Below are positions 11,222 to 25,700 of a stretch of DNA of 64,000 nucleotides, in pieces. The translations under genes were made by a program, and so were the position numbers. Numbering within the stretch: position 1 is the stretch's first letter; the number at the start of each line of letters is the position of its first letter. Origin of the DNA: Actinomortierella ambigua (lineage: Eukaryota; Mortierellomycota; Mortierellomycetes; Mortierellales; Mortierellaceae). Under the pieces are notes generated by a model. The model worked only from the letters and a program-made list of their open reading frames with translations, was not told where the DNA came from and did no database searches. The stretch spans positions 33,439 to 97,438 of the forward strand of contig JAAAJB010000003.1 in NCBI GenBank assembly GCA_016098155.1. The letters run 5' to 3'.

Positions 11222-14160
11222 TTAGACGTGATACTGCTTCAAATTGGCTCCACCATGGGGCGACATGGCGGCAGAGGTTTCGGCGGCCAAAGGTCCGCCC
11301 AGATGCAGTCCTCCGCCTCCCGCGCCAACGCCGGGGTGCATTGATGATGGGTCCTGGTATTTCGACGACACCTGTGACGGTGCTTGCTGACCAGCATGCA
11401 AGTTTGATGCATAGTACTGGGTGGGACTAGTCTGATGGTCGTAGTACGGGTGGTGATGATGCGCGCTGCGAATATCGGCCATACCGCCAGAGGAACCGCC
11501 GGCAATACCAATCAGACCTCCACTAGCCATCGGGGGCTGGACACGGTACTCAAAGGGTGACACCAGGTTGTGGTCTTCGTCTATGAGATTCAGAGGTTTA
11601 GAAAAGTAAAGGGGAGGGGGGGGGCACGTCAACATTAGATGAGGCGGCTTAAGTTTGTGGGGCAATTCATTTCCAAAAACATCAGAACAATCAGACTGAG
11701 AGAGGAACATACGCATACGAGGCACATTGAGCTTACCTCCTGAGACGGACCCAGTGCTACCATGTGGTGAACCCATCGGGCTTGGTTGGTTGTGGCCTCG
11801 AATGACTGGGTGGTGTGTATAGTAAGCATGTGGGTTCTGGGTAGGATGGTGAAGCCCGTGAATCTCGTTGTGTCGTGGCTGCGGTGAGTCGTGGATGGAT
11901 TCGTGGTACGAGGCATGCGCTTGCTGAGGGGTCCATCGCATGTCTATTGGTTACAAAAAAGGAACGGCAAAAGGATAGAGACGCGGGAAGAAGTTTGATC
12001 AGTTTACGAATCCGTAGCCCCCTACTCTGTGTTCTGCAAAAGAAACATCCTCCGTCCCATCCTCTACATTCCAATATGCATATCACTAGTGATTTCTGCA
12101 ATCCATTCATGCTGCGTCTTTTTGTAGCCCCTCGATATCATGGTGTTGTGACCTCACGAGCAGGAAAGGGACTAACAAAAAAAAACATACCTGCTGTGAC
12201 GGCAGGGTGCGGATGCTGGTATAGGTATTGCGATGGGTCCTCAGAAAGCAAGGGATACAGGTTTTCCTCAATGTTGTGGGCTTTGGCGTGATGAACAGCT
12301 CGATCCAAGGGAATCCTGCAAAAATAATAATAATAATAATAATCAATCAATCAAGTCGAATGGTTAGCTTTATAATTTCCTCCGCGATGCCTATAGACCA
12401 TTTTCCCCATGCAAGCAATTTATTGCTGAATGTTTCCTTACCAAACACCTTTCAGATGCATAGCTCCCACTTTGACGACGACGCGTCCTTTTTCGTTCTT
12501 GAGGATACCGTCGCGCTTGCCTCGAGACATACCAACCACATTCAGTAGCTTGGTTCCATTGACCATATGGTTGTCTAAGGTCATGCATGAAAAGAGTAAA
12601 GAAAACAGTCAATAATTTAGCGCCTTCCAGACTCCGTTTGTTTGTGCTGTTGTTGCTGCCGGTTGTATCACAAAAATCATGCATGCGTCATGCATTGCAG
12701 CTGACCCAGGTTTTGTACGTATGTGCTGTGACTTTCTTACCAGCTCGTCTTGCAACACAAACGCCCTTGACATCCACCTGATAGCAGAACGTCCGTTCAT
12801 CCTCCCATATCGTGTTGGTCAGTCGATTCCGGAGTGGAGGCATGTCATGCATTGGCCGCGACATGGATCCTGCTGGTGGTGGGGTCATGGACACCATCTG
12901 GTTCTCGGGCGACTGGCCGTACGGGTTCCCTACCATACCGCCACCCTGTGGTCGCTCGTCGTACATTTCGTGGGGCGACGTCTGATCTTGGGCAGAAGAG
13001 TAGTGCATGCCAGCATATCCTCCGTGGGTTGGCTGTGGCTGCGGCTGCGGCTGCTGAGCATAGGCAGAGTGCGGCTCGGGGTGAGGGCTATTATGGTGAT
13101 ATGGTGAGCGAGGATGGTGCATGTGAAGTTGTTGCTGAGATGTCGGTTGTTGCTGCTGCTGCTGTTGTTGTTGCTGTTGTTGTTGTTGTTGCTGCTGCTG
13201 TTGTTGAGAATACGCGTGATGGTGTGCATGGTGATGGTGATAGTGAGAACCATGATGGTAGTCGTCCATCGAAGGCGATGAGGACGACGTCCTCACCTGG
13301 AGATGCTGCTGTTGCTGTTGTGCCTGCTGCTGTGCCTGTTGTTGCTGCTGCAGAGATCCAGTATCCTGAATGCTGCCCATCTCGCTGTTGAAAATGGAAG
13401 GAGCCAGCTGGCTGTTGCTACCGGGGACGAGACCGGCATGATGATGACCATTGTGGTTTCCTCCGGCGACACCATTGAGACCGAGGTGACTGCCATTGCC
13501 GTTGCTACCGAGACCGCGGGAGCCCTGCGCACCCATCATCATGCCGGGTCCGATCGGGGACAGAACACCCACATTGTGAGGAGCAATATCGGTCATTTTG
13601 CTGGTGTCTTCTTGAAAGCTCTGATCGCGTGACCAGTCGTAGGCAAGAGGAGAGGCTTGGGGACCCGCAGACCAGTGGTTGTTGTTGTTATTAGCCGTGT
13701 TGTTGGAAGGGTCCATAGAAGACGAGGACGGGGAAAGGACCGATGACGGAGGATCGAGACGAGGCTGGCGCAGAGGCGTTCCTGACGACTGATCGACAAT
13801 GATAGAGGTGTGGGAGTAGAGGTTCTGAGGGAGCAAGCCCGAGGAAGAGGTGGGGACGGAAGGCTGCAGGTCCTGTCCCGTGGAATGCGGTGCTGTTGCT
13901 GTCGACTGGTACTGCTCAGACAATGACGATAGCGGAGGTGATAGCGACGACGAGGATGAAGACGACGAAGAAGACGAGGATGAAGAAGACTGGAGAGTGC
14001 CGAGAGAGTGGATGAGCGGCGAATGATCGAGAGCTGCGCGTGGAGAGAGATAAACAGAGGGATGGCCAGTTAGATGGAAGGCTTGGTGGTGGTGAAGGGG
14101 TGTTTGCTCCTTGTAGTAAGACAGGGGTTGTTGGAGGTGGATGGACAAGGTGCGGTCCAT
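11222..14160 (-). CDS. stuA: APSES-domain transcription factor, StuA / Efg1 / Sok2 type
   Basis: Five exons (14160-12741, 12574-12442, 12315-12191, 11943-11737, 11580-11222) close in phase and give 747 aa. The APSES (KilA-N-like) DNA-binding domain spans residues about 446-545. It runs [10 protein letters not shown], then [46 protein letters not shown] and ENLYPLL, the hallmark order of StuA, Asm-1, Efg1 and Sok2. These nuclear basic helix-loop-helix-like factors bind a TCGCG(T/A)-type site and control sporulation, hyphal form and dimorphism downstream of cAMP/PKA. Introns 1 and 2 both cut the domain. The N-terminal 445 residues are disordered: a Ser run, Asn-rich stretches, His-rich blocks and a poly-Gln tract. 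The C-terminal third is His/Pro/Gly-rich. The ATG at 14160 is the first in frame. About 15 kb without a protein gene lies upstream, as would suit a gene with a large regulatory region. Confidence 0.93.
13147..13206 (-). repeat. CAG/CAA tract encoding about 20 Gln in the APSES factor
   Basis: An in-frame poly-Gln tract lying N-terminal to the DNA-binding domain. Short flanking Gln stretches at 13303-13350 add to it. Codons are mixed CAA and CAG. Confidence 0.9.
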
Positions 14161-17100
14161 GGGCTAGTCAGTTGCAGACAGCAAAGAGACGAGACTGGGA
14201 CGGAGAGCCAAGTGTCAATAAGGACGATGGGTTGAAATGGCCTTTTGTAGATGCCTGGCTTTGAAGGAGGAGGAGGAGGAAGAAGAGTCGGAAGGACCAA
14301 GTAGGGCCAAGACAAAAGGAAAAGAAAGAAAAGAATCAAATGGTACAAGGTGTGGTCCTAATGGAGGGTAAATATGCGCATGCGCCCTGTGAAGCACAAG
14401 CAAAGCAAAAGAAACCCCATGCAAAGCAGGCAGACAGGCAGGCAGGCAGCTGGGAGAGATGCCGAAGCGTGCAAAGCAAAGGGAAAGGGAAAGGGAAAGG
14501 GAAGGGAAGGGAAAGAGAAGGAAAGGGAAAGGGAAAGGAAAGGCAGAGAGAGAAAGACAAAGAGAGATAGTAAGAGGAGAGAAGGAGGAGGGGGTAGGGT
14601 GGATGGTGGGAATGGATTGAAAGAGGCGCAAGGCGCAACGGGGATTAGGAGGGGAAGAATGCAAGGGCGGGAGACATTTTGTTTTCTTTGCTCTGCTTTT
14701 TTGTATGTTTGGGCATTGGGCTGGGGCGATGCAGGCCCATGGGGAAAGGGGGAGGGGGGAAGGGGGAAGGAAGCATTGCGTTTGGTGTGTGTCGTAGTGG
14801 TGGAGATGGTAGTGCTTCTGCTGCTGCTGACAATGATATTGACGATGGGATGGGGTTGTGTACATGTGTGCAGAGTAATGTGTTGTGTTGTGCGAGGGTG
14901 TGTGCGTGCATGTCATTGTCCCAGCAACAGCATTGCTGGCCTCCCTTTGTTTGCAATTGAACAGAGAGCCGAGATACAAACAATGAAAAAAGATTTGATC
15001 GTCGGTGATAGCGCAAAGAACAATTGTGGCGGGGGGGGAGGGGAAGGGAGGGGGAGCGTGAGAGGGAAGATGAATAGAGTGGGGTTGTTTGATAAAGATG
15101 TCGTGCACGACAGAAAAAAAAACTGTAAAATCGATGGCGCATCCTCTCACCCGGATGTTGCATCGGGGGATGGATCGTGGGTAGCCCCCGAGACATACAA
15201 AGAAAGAGTGATGAGAGCTGCTCCTTTTTTTTCACTCCCACTCTGCTACACACTCTGGCTCTGAGGGACTCGAGTGAGGAATGTGACAGCCCATCCAATG
15301 TAAACAGATGAAGGTGTGATATGCCTGTTCATTCTTTCCTCTCCCTCCCACTCTGGATGGGCACACATCATGTGTGTATATGTGTGTGTGCACGCGACGG
15401 TTGGGACAAACAAGTGAGGGGAGAAGCAGGGCAAAAGGGAGATGAGAAACGGTGTTTCTCCCCGCCTCCCTCTCCTCCATTAAACATCCTTTCTCCCCCC
15501 CCCCTCTCCCTACAAAGAGATGGAAGGACAGGGAAAGAACACTGCAGAGCAGAGCAGAGCGAAGAAGGGGGAAAAGTGCACAGAGGATCTTTCCCTTGCG
15601 CTGTTTTTCTTTGGTGCTCAAACATACCTTTTTTTTTCTTTCCTCTTCTGTGTAGCTGTACTTCGGCGGATGTACCGACTGTTACTTTTTAAAACTGCCG
15701 GATGGATAGAAAAAGGATGAGAGAAAGCATAAAATGCGACGTGTGTTCAAACACAAGGAACAGTGAACGAGCGAGAGAAATAGCAAGAGTTAAAGGGGGT
15801 GGACAAAGGGACAGGGAGAAGGGGTGCACCGCGAATTCCAACGGACAGAGAACGTGGCAATCGTGTTGTCATGCGTGTCAACATATTGAGTTATGCGCGT
15901 GCGTGTTGTGTTGTGTTGTGGTGTGGTGTGGTGTGGTGTGGTGTTCAGCAACGACCAGATAATGTAACCATGGGAAATGAGCGCAGCATTGACCACAGAT
16001 CCAAGGAAAGACAGGAGAGAGGGAGGGAGGGAGGGAGGGAGGGAGGGACAGTGTTCATGGTTCGTCGACGAGCGTTGTCAGTGAGGCCGGTTGGTCGTCA
16101 GGGAGGTTTGTGTATCATAGAGCGAAATGAAAGAAAGTGGAGACAGAATAGCAACGGTTTGGTTAGTCTCGATGATCGGATGCCATCACTGATTACAAGT
16201 TGGTAGTGATAAGAGAAAGAGGAGGACTGAGAAACGAAAGAAAAAAAAACAACCTCTTCCCCTAAGGTTGGTTGCCATGTACCATGATGGGCACCCATGG
16301 GTGAATGTATGCTTCCATTCGACATGCACTGGCGCTCACGGCAATGAGCAACTGATTCGAATGTCAGAATAGAGGGAAAGACCCAAATACGAAAAAATAG
16401 AAATAATTCAAGGAACAAAATCACTCTATGCGTTCTCACCCCTCCAGCACGAATGCATTCGGCAATCCCCCTTTCTTCTTCCAATGTTCGCTGCAGCCTC
16501 GACGCACATCCCCTATCCCTCCCCCCCTCCAACCTCCGATGGGGCGATGACGACGACAGCACGCACCTCCTTGCACACACACACAGCTTGGTCAAAACGT
16601 CAATGCGTTGCGGAAACCAAAAGGGCAAGGTTTGAGCAAACAAGCTCAACAACTCTCCCACAAGCTGCATGCGCTGCTTATCATCATGCAAGGGATCTTT
16701 GTCGATTAGGGATAGCAATCATTCAAAGGGGAATCTCGAAAAAAATGGTGTCCAACTTGGCACCAAAGAGAGGGAATCGGGATGGGATGGTATGGAAAGA
16801 GTAAGGACGTATACACAAACACGCATCCACACGATGGGACTGGAGACACAAAACAGTTTTTTTTTTTGCTTCGAAGCGGAACAACTGCCAGATAAAGGAC
16901 AGGCACAAAGAAGAAGTGGGAACGAGCGAGCGATCAAACGTACGAACAAGCCGGTGAAGCAGGTCTCCTTTGAACGAGCGCTCCTTCACACTGGAGAGGA
17001 TAGGCATCAGGCATTCAACCAACCGCCTTTACCCTCCTCGCTGCCTTTCAATCCAAAGGCAATCCATTCGCCTCCAGCCCCAAAGGTGTTGGGAAGAAGC

Positions 17101-20100
17101 ACCGTTGTATGGTCCCATCAACAGTACAGTACAAGAATGGGAAGGAGTAGTGGTATGTGCATGTGTTGTTGGTATGGTGTGGGAAAAGAATGTGCACAAG
17201 GCGTGGTAGTGGGCCCTGATTAACGACGGAAGAAGCGTACATGATGAAGAAAGAATGTGTAGGTCAAGAAAAAGGCGGGGATGACCTGTCCACAACAGAA
17301 ACTTGATGAAGTTGATAATAGACAGAGAAAGAGACAAGTGATTGATGGTGATGACGGACCACCTCTAAAAGAATCAAGCTGGCCCCTGCATGTGATGAGA
17401 TGGGGCGGATTGTGTGTAGAGTTTGGAAGGGAGCGAAAAAAAAAAATAAAAAAAAAGGAGCGAGCAAAGACTGGAAAATGGGTAGAAGGGGAGGAAAGAG
17501 ATGCCAAGGAAAGTGACAATGGGTGGGGGGGGGAGCAAGGGAAAGCGAGAATAGAGGGAAAGAAAGAGAAGAGAGAAAGAGAGAAGAGAGAGAGAGAGAG
17601 AATCATGCAGTGCATCGTCCAACTCTCTTTTCTTCTTCTTTTTGTTGTTGTTTTGCTATTCAATTCTTTTCCCTTTCCTTCCGGGTACACTATCCCATCC
17701 AATCCAAATGGGCAACAATGGTGTTTTTGGCTTTGTTACGCTTCGTGTGCTGAATGGCTGGATTGAACTGGATTGGGATGGGATTGAAAATTATTTTCCC
17801 AGTTTCCCCTCGTCCTTCTCTCTCTTTCCTCTTTTCTCTTTCTTTCCCTCCCACCAGAACATTGGTCCCTGGCAACTCTCATTCCCTCGCTCCTTCAAGT
17901 CGTGTGCATGTCCCCTCCATGGGTCAACCCGCTGTTGAACCATATTGTTTTCTCTAGTCACACACGCCGAATCACCACTGAGAATGTCGCTCCTCCTTTT
18001 GCATAGTCCAAGACATCAGTCACCTCATGAATGGGCCGCAGAGGGGAGGGAGGGGGGGGGAGGGAGATACAAAGGAAGCGAAAGAGTGCGAATTTTTTCG
18101 TTGCTGCTGTTGTTGCATGGGGATGCAAGGGAAAGTGGGAAGGCACACTTTCAGGGGCGGAAGGGATGCGTTGGGCTGCACAGATCCACGCAAGGTGTGA
18201 ATGTAAATTGAAAGGAACAGAAGGTTTCGGTAGCGTGGCCAGATAGTCGAGTTTGCCTGGCTGACAAGAAATAGCGCTGTCAGGCGTTGGGCGCACAAAT
18301 GAATTGAATATGTAGAGAATAGAATACTGCTCACAAGGATCGCCCGCGACGACCTTGAGAGCCAAGCCCAAAAAAAAGGGAAATCGCAAGAAAAAAAGAA
18401 GGGGATATCAAAAGAAAATAAAGATATAAAACCATCTCAGCGGTAAACATCCAAAGAGAATGGAAAGGCAGGGTGAAAGTACATGGGGAAAAGACAGAAA
18501 GAAATAGAGAGAGAGAGGGAGAAGAGAGAGACCAGGAGAGAGAAAAAGCTACAACTGCCACAGTCCAGTTTGGCGAGAAGAAGCAAAAATACCATTCTTT
18601 CCCTTGTCATGCAGGGAAGCAAGAAAAATACAAATAAAAGAGTAGTCGATGATATCAGGGTTCGTTCTTTTTTCTCTTTGTGTTGCGTGCGCGTGCGAAC
18701 TGGCCCACAGGCATACGAACAACACGGAGCACGAACGCAATTAAAAAAGGAAAGTTGGCCATCTCGATCGACACAGCACAAACCATCAAGGGAGAGGAGC
18801 ATGGAGAGAGAGAGAGAGAGAGAGAGAGGGAGAAAGAGGGAGGGAGGAAGGTTGGGAGATGGATGACAAGGAAAGCACAAGAACTAAATTCGATAAAGGG
18901 GAGGGGTGATGGAGGGGGCGAGAAGGAAGGAGCAAACAGCGAGATGAAGGGCTTGCTTGCAAAAAAAAAACAACCTGGAAACAGGGCAGGGGTAAGAGGG
19001 GCAGGGGGGAGGATGGAAGGCAATTGCTGATCCAACGGACCAACCCGCTTGTGTGATGTGGTCAGAGCACCTACCGCTTGAGCTGCTGCAAATGGATCTT
19101 GCGTCTTGTACTTCTGTATCCCCTTTCGTTGTGTTTGTTCAGGAGGAGGTTGTTGTAAAAAGGAAACGGCAGGTCAAAGAGGTCCTTTCGTACGACTGTG
19201 AGAGAGTCAAAAAAGTGAACAAGAGGAGAAAGAGAGAGAGAGGAGAAGAAGAGAAGAGGAGAAACGATGAAGGGAGGGAGAGAAAGAGAGAGAGAGAGAG
19301 AGATCAAGGGATGATACGGGAGATTAGTGTATTGCGCTTCTTTGGAAACCACGATTGGGAAGTAGAAAAAAAGATGATATGCATCCGCATCGTGTAGGCT
19401 GTCAATACAGTGATAAAAAAGTCTGCAACTGCACAGTGTGTAGGTAAGACAGGTGTAGAGTGAGGTAGAGCAGAGTCCCTGGTGAAAGCAGCACCAACCC
19501 AATGCAAACTCCAACGTTTTTATGCACGCAAGCATCTTCCAGCAGGAAAAAAAAAATAAACATGTTTGCCACGACATGGACCCCCCCCCCGGATGTTCAA
19601 TGGTCGGGTGTACTTTTTCAGTTTCAACGTGAATGTACAAATGCTGGGAGAGTTGAAACCACTCATTCAGATGCCGGTACTCTGTTTTGCTTTTTATGTT
19701 TGTTTGTTTGCGTCTGGGTCGTTGAGCCTTGGACAAATATAAGAAATAGAAGGTTGCAACTGCAGCGAGGGATAGAGAGGAGACAGAGAGAGAGAAAGGG
19801 CAAGTTGACCGGGGAGAGAGGGGAAAGAGTTTTGGAGGAAGCAAGCAATCAATCGCGATTGAGGAGAATGGTTGGTGTGGTGCAGGTCGGGGGACGGACA
19901 GGACAACAGCAACCGGAATGAAAACACGAACCAGTAAACCCAAAAAAAATAAAAAGGCTGATATGTTGGCGGTTGGTAGAAAAGAACAAAAGGTGGTGTG
20001 CCAACGTTTGCTAAAGAACAGAGAGAGTTGGTTTTTGTGTATCTACAATTGTACCTAAACCCGATGGGATGGATGAAGAAAGACGAAAAAGGCGAAGACA

Positions 20101-22730
20101 CGCGCTTCATCTCCTCTGACTGCCAAAGCTCAAGTAGCTATCCCATCCTTTTTTTTTCATCTTCTAGCTCTGACTGAAAGTATATGTGTGCCTGTGTGTA
20201 TTGTCCAATTTTAACCCATTGGTGTGCAAAGGGGGCGCCGTCCCCCCTCCCCATCAGACATCTGCCAGGCGATCGCCTCCTCTTTGCTTTGCATCCAACT
20301 GAACCAACACAACGCGCGAATTGCGAGAAAAATAGAACATGTAAAAAGAGTGTTCAGGCTGCTGTCCATCCGTCTCTTCTTTTCTTTAACCCCTCCTTTT
20401 TTTTTTCTTTGGTCCCTCTACCAAATACTTTTGGGCTCCTTGAATCCCAGAAAGCTTCCAGCGCCACCTCCTCCCATCTCACCGCTGATGGTCTCTCAGT
20501 CCCCACCCCCCTCTTTATTTTTACCCAGTAAAAATAAGAACGAGGAGTTCTTCGAAAGCACATATCCAGGTCCCCCGAGGAAAACAGACGCAATGAGGGA
20601 AAGGGAGGGGAGGAGACCAGCAAAGCCGCACAAGAGGATGGAGAACAGTGTTTATGGGTCAGACTTGAGCGACGACCGTCGGGGCTAGGGAACAGAAGGG
20701 GGAAAAAAAAGAAGAGATGGCGAGGGGGAGAAGGGAGGGGGAAGGGGATAGAGAGGATGGGGAATCGAAACAGTAGATGAAAGGTACAGGAGCGAAACGA
20801 AGAAAAGTAGCGCTGGAGATCTGATCAAACAGAAGGGAAAAAAGGGCGGGGTATGTGGAAGAGATGGTACCTTTTGCTTGTTCTGCAGTGTTTGGAGAGA
20901 CACTCAAAGGACAAAGGAGAATGTTTATGTGTGTTTGTGTGTGTGCGCCTGAAGGTGCCTGTGTGTGTGTCTGTGGGTAGGATGGGGGGGGTGGGGTGGT
21001 TGGGTAGGTTGCGCGACCCAATTCCCTGTGCTGCGACTTTCAGCAAGCAGGGCATTTGACGATCCCCTCGCTCGAAACCCCGATGGACAGGGCGTGTTCA
21101 GGTGCATGGGTGGCATGGCAACCTGCGTGGGTGGGAAAAGGGCACGATTGGAGAAACGGCAAGCGTTTCTCTGCAGGCATTTGAGGTTGTGTGTTTATGT
21201 TTATGTAGCTGTATGCGAGACAATCGCATAAGTCGCATGTGTGAGCATGCGAGCGTAGAGAATGGGTCAAGTAGGAGAGCAGTGGTGGTTGGCACAGATT
21301 TTGTCGCGTTCGCAGCCAACGAAAAACACTTGCCCACAAGGAACAGACCCAGGAAAGGGTGCAAAAAAAAATCACAGGCACAGGACCTGCATGAGCAGGG
21401 CAGAGAAAGAGGGCGAAGACTCACGGCTCAGACGTGTGGCGAATAAAAGGTGAGAGAAGCAGGGAAGTGGAGCGAACCCACTTTCGGGACCACAGTAAGG
21501 ATGGATGTACCTGAGTTACGGGGTGAGAAAAGGGTGGCACAGAACGAGGACGACAAAAGGGTGGAGAGGTGTGCAGGGAGAACGGGAGGGGAGGCCTGAG
21601 GTGGGGAGCGGTGAATGCGAGGTGTGTTGGGTGTATATACGCTGAGTGTGTGGAGGAGGAGGAAGTGGTGGTACTAAAGGTGGGTAGGTACGGGTTGCTT
21701 TGTGTGTGAGAGTGTTTGTTGGGTACAATCGAGGAAAGGGGGAGAAGTGGGAAGAAGGGAGAGCGAGAAAGAGAGAGAGAGAAGAGAGACGAAGAAAAGA
21801 GAAACGAAGCGAAGAAAGGAAAGATGTCAATCTTTTTATAGTCAGCCAGCGATTGGAGCAATGGGTATGAGCATGCTGAGCTTCAGACAAACAAGTGGGA
21901 TAGCACAGAAAAGCAGGGCAAAAATTAAACAAAGCTGGAAAATATGTCGCGGCCTGGGTCACCCATGGCTGACCAGACGGAACGCAAGATGACAAGCGGG
22001 TCCTTCATCCATCGTCGCCGTCGCCGTCGCCCTGTGGGCGAGAATGATGCAGTAAGGTGACACACACCGCGCAACAGTGCCGCAATCAGATATGGTCCTT
22101 GCAGAGAACATTATTCCCTCCAAAAGCTCAACTTCACCTTCAAGACCCAGATCAGCATACTGTGCATCGCAAGGCTCGCAATTTTCGCCCAACTTTGTCA
22201 CACCGTTGGGGAAAGAAGAAGAGAACATGAGAATCCACGGCGGTAGGGGGAGGGGGGATGTTTCTTCCTGTGCTCAGTTGAGGGAGGATACAAAAGCTTG
22301 TTTTTTTTGGGATCCCATCTGTGGTTGCCCCATGTCCTTATCCTCCTCCTACCTTCCTTGGTACCTTGATGGAAATGGCAAAACGAGGGAAGGAGCCGAC
22401 TCTTTATTGTAGCCCCCAGGTGTATCCGTCTATCAATCTTTTTATAACAGCAACCACAGGTGAGCAGCACACAGAAAAAAAATATGCGTCCAGAGGATGT
22501 GCAGTATGCTTAATGCTGCTGTCTGCAGTCGGCGATCATTCCAGCAGGGCCATCAAAGCATAACACGACATGATGGTACAGGGGAGAGGGGGAGAGGAAG
22601 GAAAAGGACAAAAGGGAAACAATAACATACTACTACAACAGCAACAACAACAACAACAACAAGGATAACAACAACAATATGATCATCGTTTTTGCAACCA
22701 TTGGCCCGACGCTTTGGGGCGTGATGTGGT

Positions 22731-22761
<31 letters not shown>

Positions 22762-25700
22762 AGGGAAATACATGCATTGCTGCTGCCATCGCTTGTCGGA
22801 GCTAGCACCTCATTTTTCGATATGGACAGCAAGATATCACACTGTCGTATCCGCCTCCATCGCTGGGAGGAATGAAAGGATATAACCCTCCTCTCTTCAT
22901 GCCATGGTAACATTAGGGAAGAAGGAGAGAGGGCAAACTCGGCTGCAAAAGGACATCGACACGCTGAGAGCAGTTTGACGGGCATATTGAAGGGCAATGT
23001 TAAAAAATTGTATTTTACATACTCGCAATCAAAGTCTCAGGCTCCTCAACGAACAATGAGCATACCATGAGGGTGGGTTGAAGGACGGAGGGGGTCAAGG
23101 AAGGAAGGGGGGAGAGAAACAGCCTTTTGCGCGGCAGCAAGTTGTCAGGGCATGCTACCTCCACCCCGCCTTATCCCTCCCCCATGCTTGCTACGTATGT
23201 TGGGTTTGGTTCTCGACCATTCATCCGAGCCAGGTCTCCGTGGACCTATCAGTCGAAGCAAACAAATATACACACAAACCCAGACACAAACACACAAACT
23301 CTTTCCCAAGGACAGGGGTGGGTCCATGGCCCTGCGTTCCCATATTGTCACAGACTTTCCATGCTTTTGCCTTCCCTCTTCCCGTTGTAGTAGTAGTTAA
23401 AATGCTATTGTTTATTGTGTTCAATGGTCCTGGAGTTCGTCCCTATAACACCGCATCTTTCTGTGCGCACCGATCATCCACAAGCCGAGTCTGCAACCGC
23501 AACCAAGGAGAGAAAGGTTCGATTCTCAGCGCCGTAGTGAGAGAGAGCGTGAACGTTGGTGGTGGTGGTAGTGAGGGAGGAGCTGAGCGGAAGAGTTGCG
23601 CATGGTCCCCTTCCTCCCCTCACCTCCCTTCTCTCTCTCTCCTCTCCTCCCCCCTCGATTCTCTCTCATTGTCCCAACTTGGATCGCCCTCCCTCTCTTG
23701 AGCTGGTGAAGAGTATACGGTTCAACTGTGCGCGAGCGAGATCTGTCTCCTGTCTTGTTGTGGAGCTTTACGCGACTACTCTTTCAGATTAAACGTCAAT
23801 ACTCAAAATACCGATCAAGTCTCCCCTCGTCCCCTTCTGTTAACATGTAGACGCTGGGATGTTGCGCTTGTCGGAGTGCATGGACCTTGGCTTTGCGGAC
23901 GTCTGGCGTGTTGGATGCGATGATAACCTCGTTTCAATGCACCAATCAATGCAAGCTCAGCATGAAATGCGCATGTAGACGCGAGTAATACACACATGCC
24001 ACCACGGACGCATGGAAAAACGAGCGCATGTCTTTTGAGGGTCAGATCAGTAGCAAGTGTTCTGTAGTGGTCGGTGCGACATGATGAATGCCCGCTACTC
24101 CAGGTCCACCATGCTGTCGGACTGAGCTTTTTCGTAAGGGGATGTAGCATGACATTTTTCGGCAATATCCAGCGCTACGGAATATGAAAAAATGCTTTAC
24201 CATCATCTTCTTTTTTTTGAATATGTCGTACCCTTCCGTCTTGTAAGATGGTGCTATATGGTTGAGTTGAATCAGAACTCCCCTCAGGAACACACACACT
24301 CACCTTTTTCTCCCTTTGGCTGCATAATTGAACATTTATTTTGTTTCTCCTCAATGGAGTATGGAGTAAAAAAGCAACAAGCAAAATCGCGCAGTACTCT
24401 CTCCCCCGAGGCTTTGAATATGAACTGAAAAGGGAAGGTACTCGCGAGGAATGTTTGGATCCTTTGATGGCTTTACTGCATGGGAGGAGGACGAGGAAGG
24501 GGATGTGCTGGTTGCCCCTATCCTGCATTGGTTACAACACGATCGGAGTAAAAAAAAAATCTCAGGGAGAAGGTGGAAACCATTGTCTTTTGTTGTGTTT
24601 GCTGATATCCCACTTGTTTCTATGGCCCGGTACACCCGCCCATCTGTTCCTGACGGAGAAAAAAAACATCATTCATCACTTTCAACATTGAAGGAGAGAG
24701 AAAGAGAGACATACACACACAGAGAGACAGAGAGCGAAAGAGTGTGTTTGGGAGAGTCACTAACGAAAGAGACGTTTGTAGGCAAGCCTCATCTGTGCCT
24801 TTTTTTTTGTCTCCCCCTTGCATTCGACTTTGCTGACCCCTTTGACTTCGGGGGTGAAGGGAGATTCGGGGGAGGTGTGGAAGGCACATGCGTGCATGAG
24901 TTGTCACTCGCCACCCTTTGGTCTCTCTTTCGTTTTCACTCTCATTACTCCCATGTCTTTGTGAGTGTGCATATCCATTGATATTCAAGAGATCCCATAG
25001 ATAGTTCACTTCGGCAAAAGTAATTGCATCCTCAATAATGAGTCCTATTGGTGCTGCTTTCTTTCTTTTTTTTTTTTTTTTTTTTTGGCAAGATCTACTG
25101 TTCGACCAAGAGTTCACGGTCCGTTCCCTATGCACATACAGTTCCTGTCTCCGTAAGACAGAGATCAAAAATAAAGATGATGGAACATGGAGGCGTTTTT
25201 TTTTTGGTCACAGTGTCGCGAGCCAAGTACAGCTACATGTGACGTGGAACGGAACAGATCCACGGAGTTGTTCCTTTAGCCGCCGATGTACCTCCTCTGA
25301 GAAATGAAGAAGCGCATGGATACAGCATGCATCAAGGAACAAAGTGAGCACGTACACTGTACGTACTGGGAGTAGGTGGTCTTGTAGACTTGTGCTACAA
25401 TGGACAAGACACTTGCTCTTCTCCGCGCCCAGCTTTGGGCAGTTCCCATCTCGACAAAGCAGTAGAGTAGCACATAAGAGTTGGCAATGTATTCCATAAA
25501 ATAGTAGTGTCCTTGCATGAAAACGAGATGGAGGACTAGCAAAAAGAAGGGACGAGGTAGGGGAGGGAGGGGGTGATTCGCAGGGGGAAAGAGGGAACAT
25601 GAGGGTGATTCAAGCGCACACACACACACATATACATACATACATACAACATATACCCGCACACACGGCAAGCACTCTTTTCGAACAGGCGCGCAATCAG

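Noticed and set aside
14215..15264. Long frames on both strands (about 300 codons each)
   Set aside because: Purine-rich repeats keep several frames open at once. The products are Lys/Arg/Gly/Glu or Pro/Ser/Leu repeats without motifs.
21959..22228. 89-codon minus-strand frame with mixed composition
   Set aside because: No start context, splice partners or recognisable motif; too short to support alone.
23490..23530. GGTTCGATTCTC resembling a tRNA B box
   Set aside because: The 5-bp T-stem does not pair around a 7-base loop, and no acceptor stem or D arm is found upstream.
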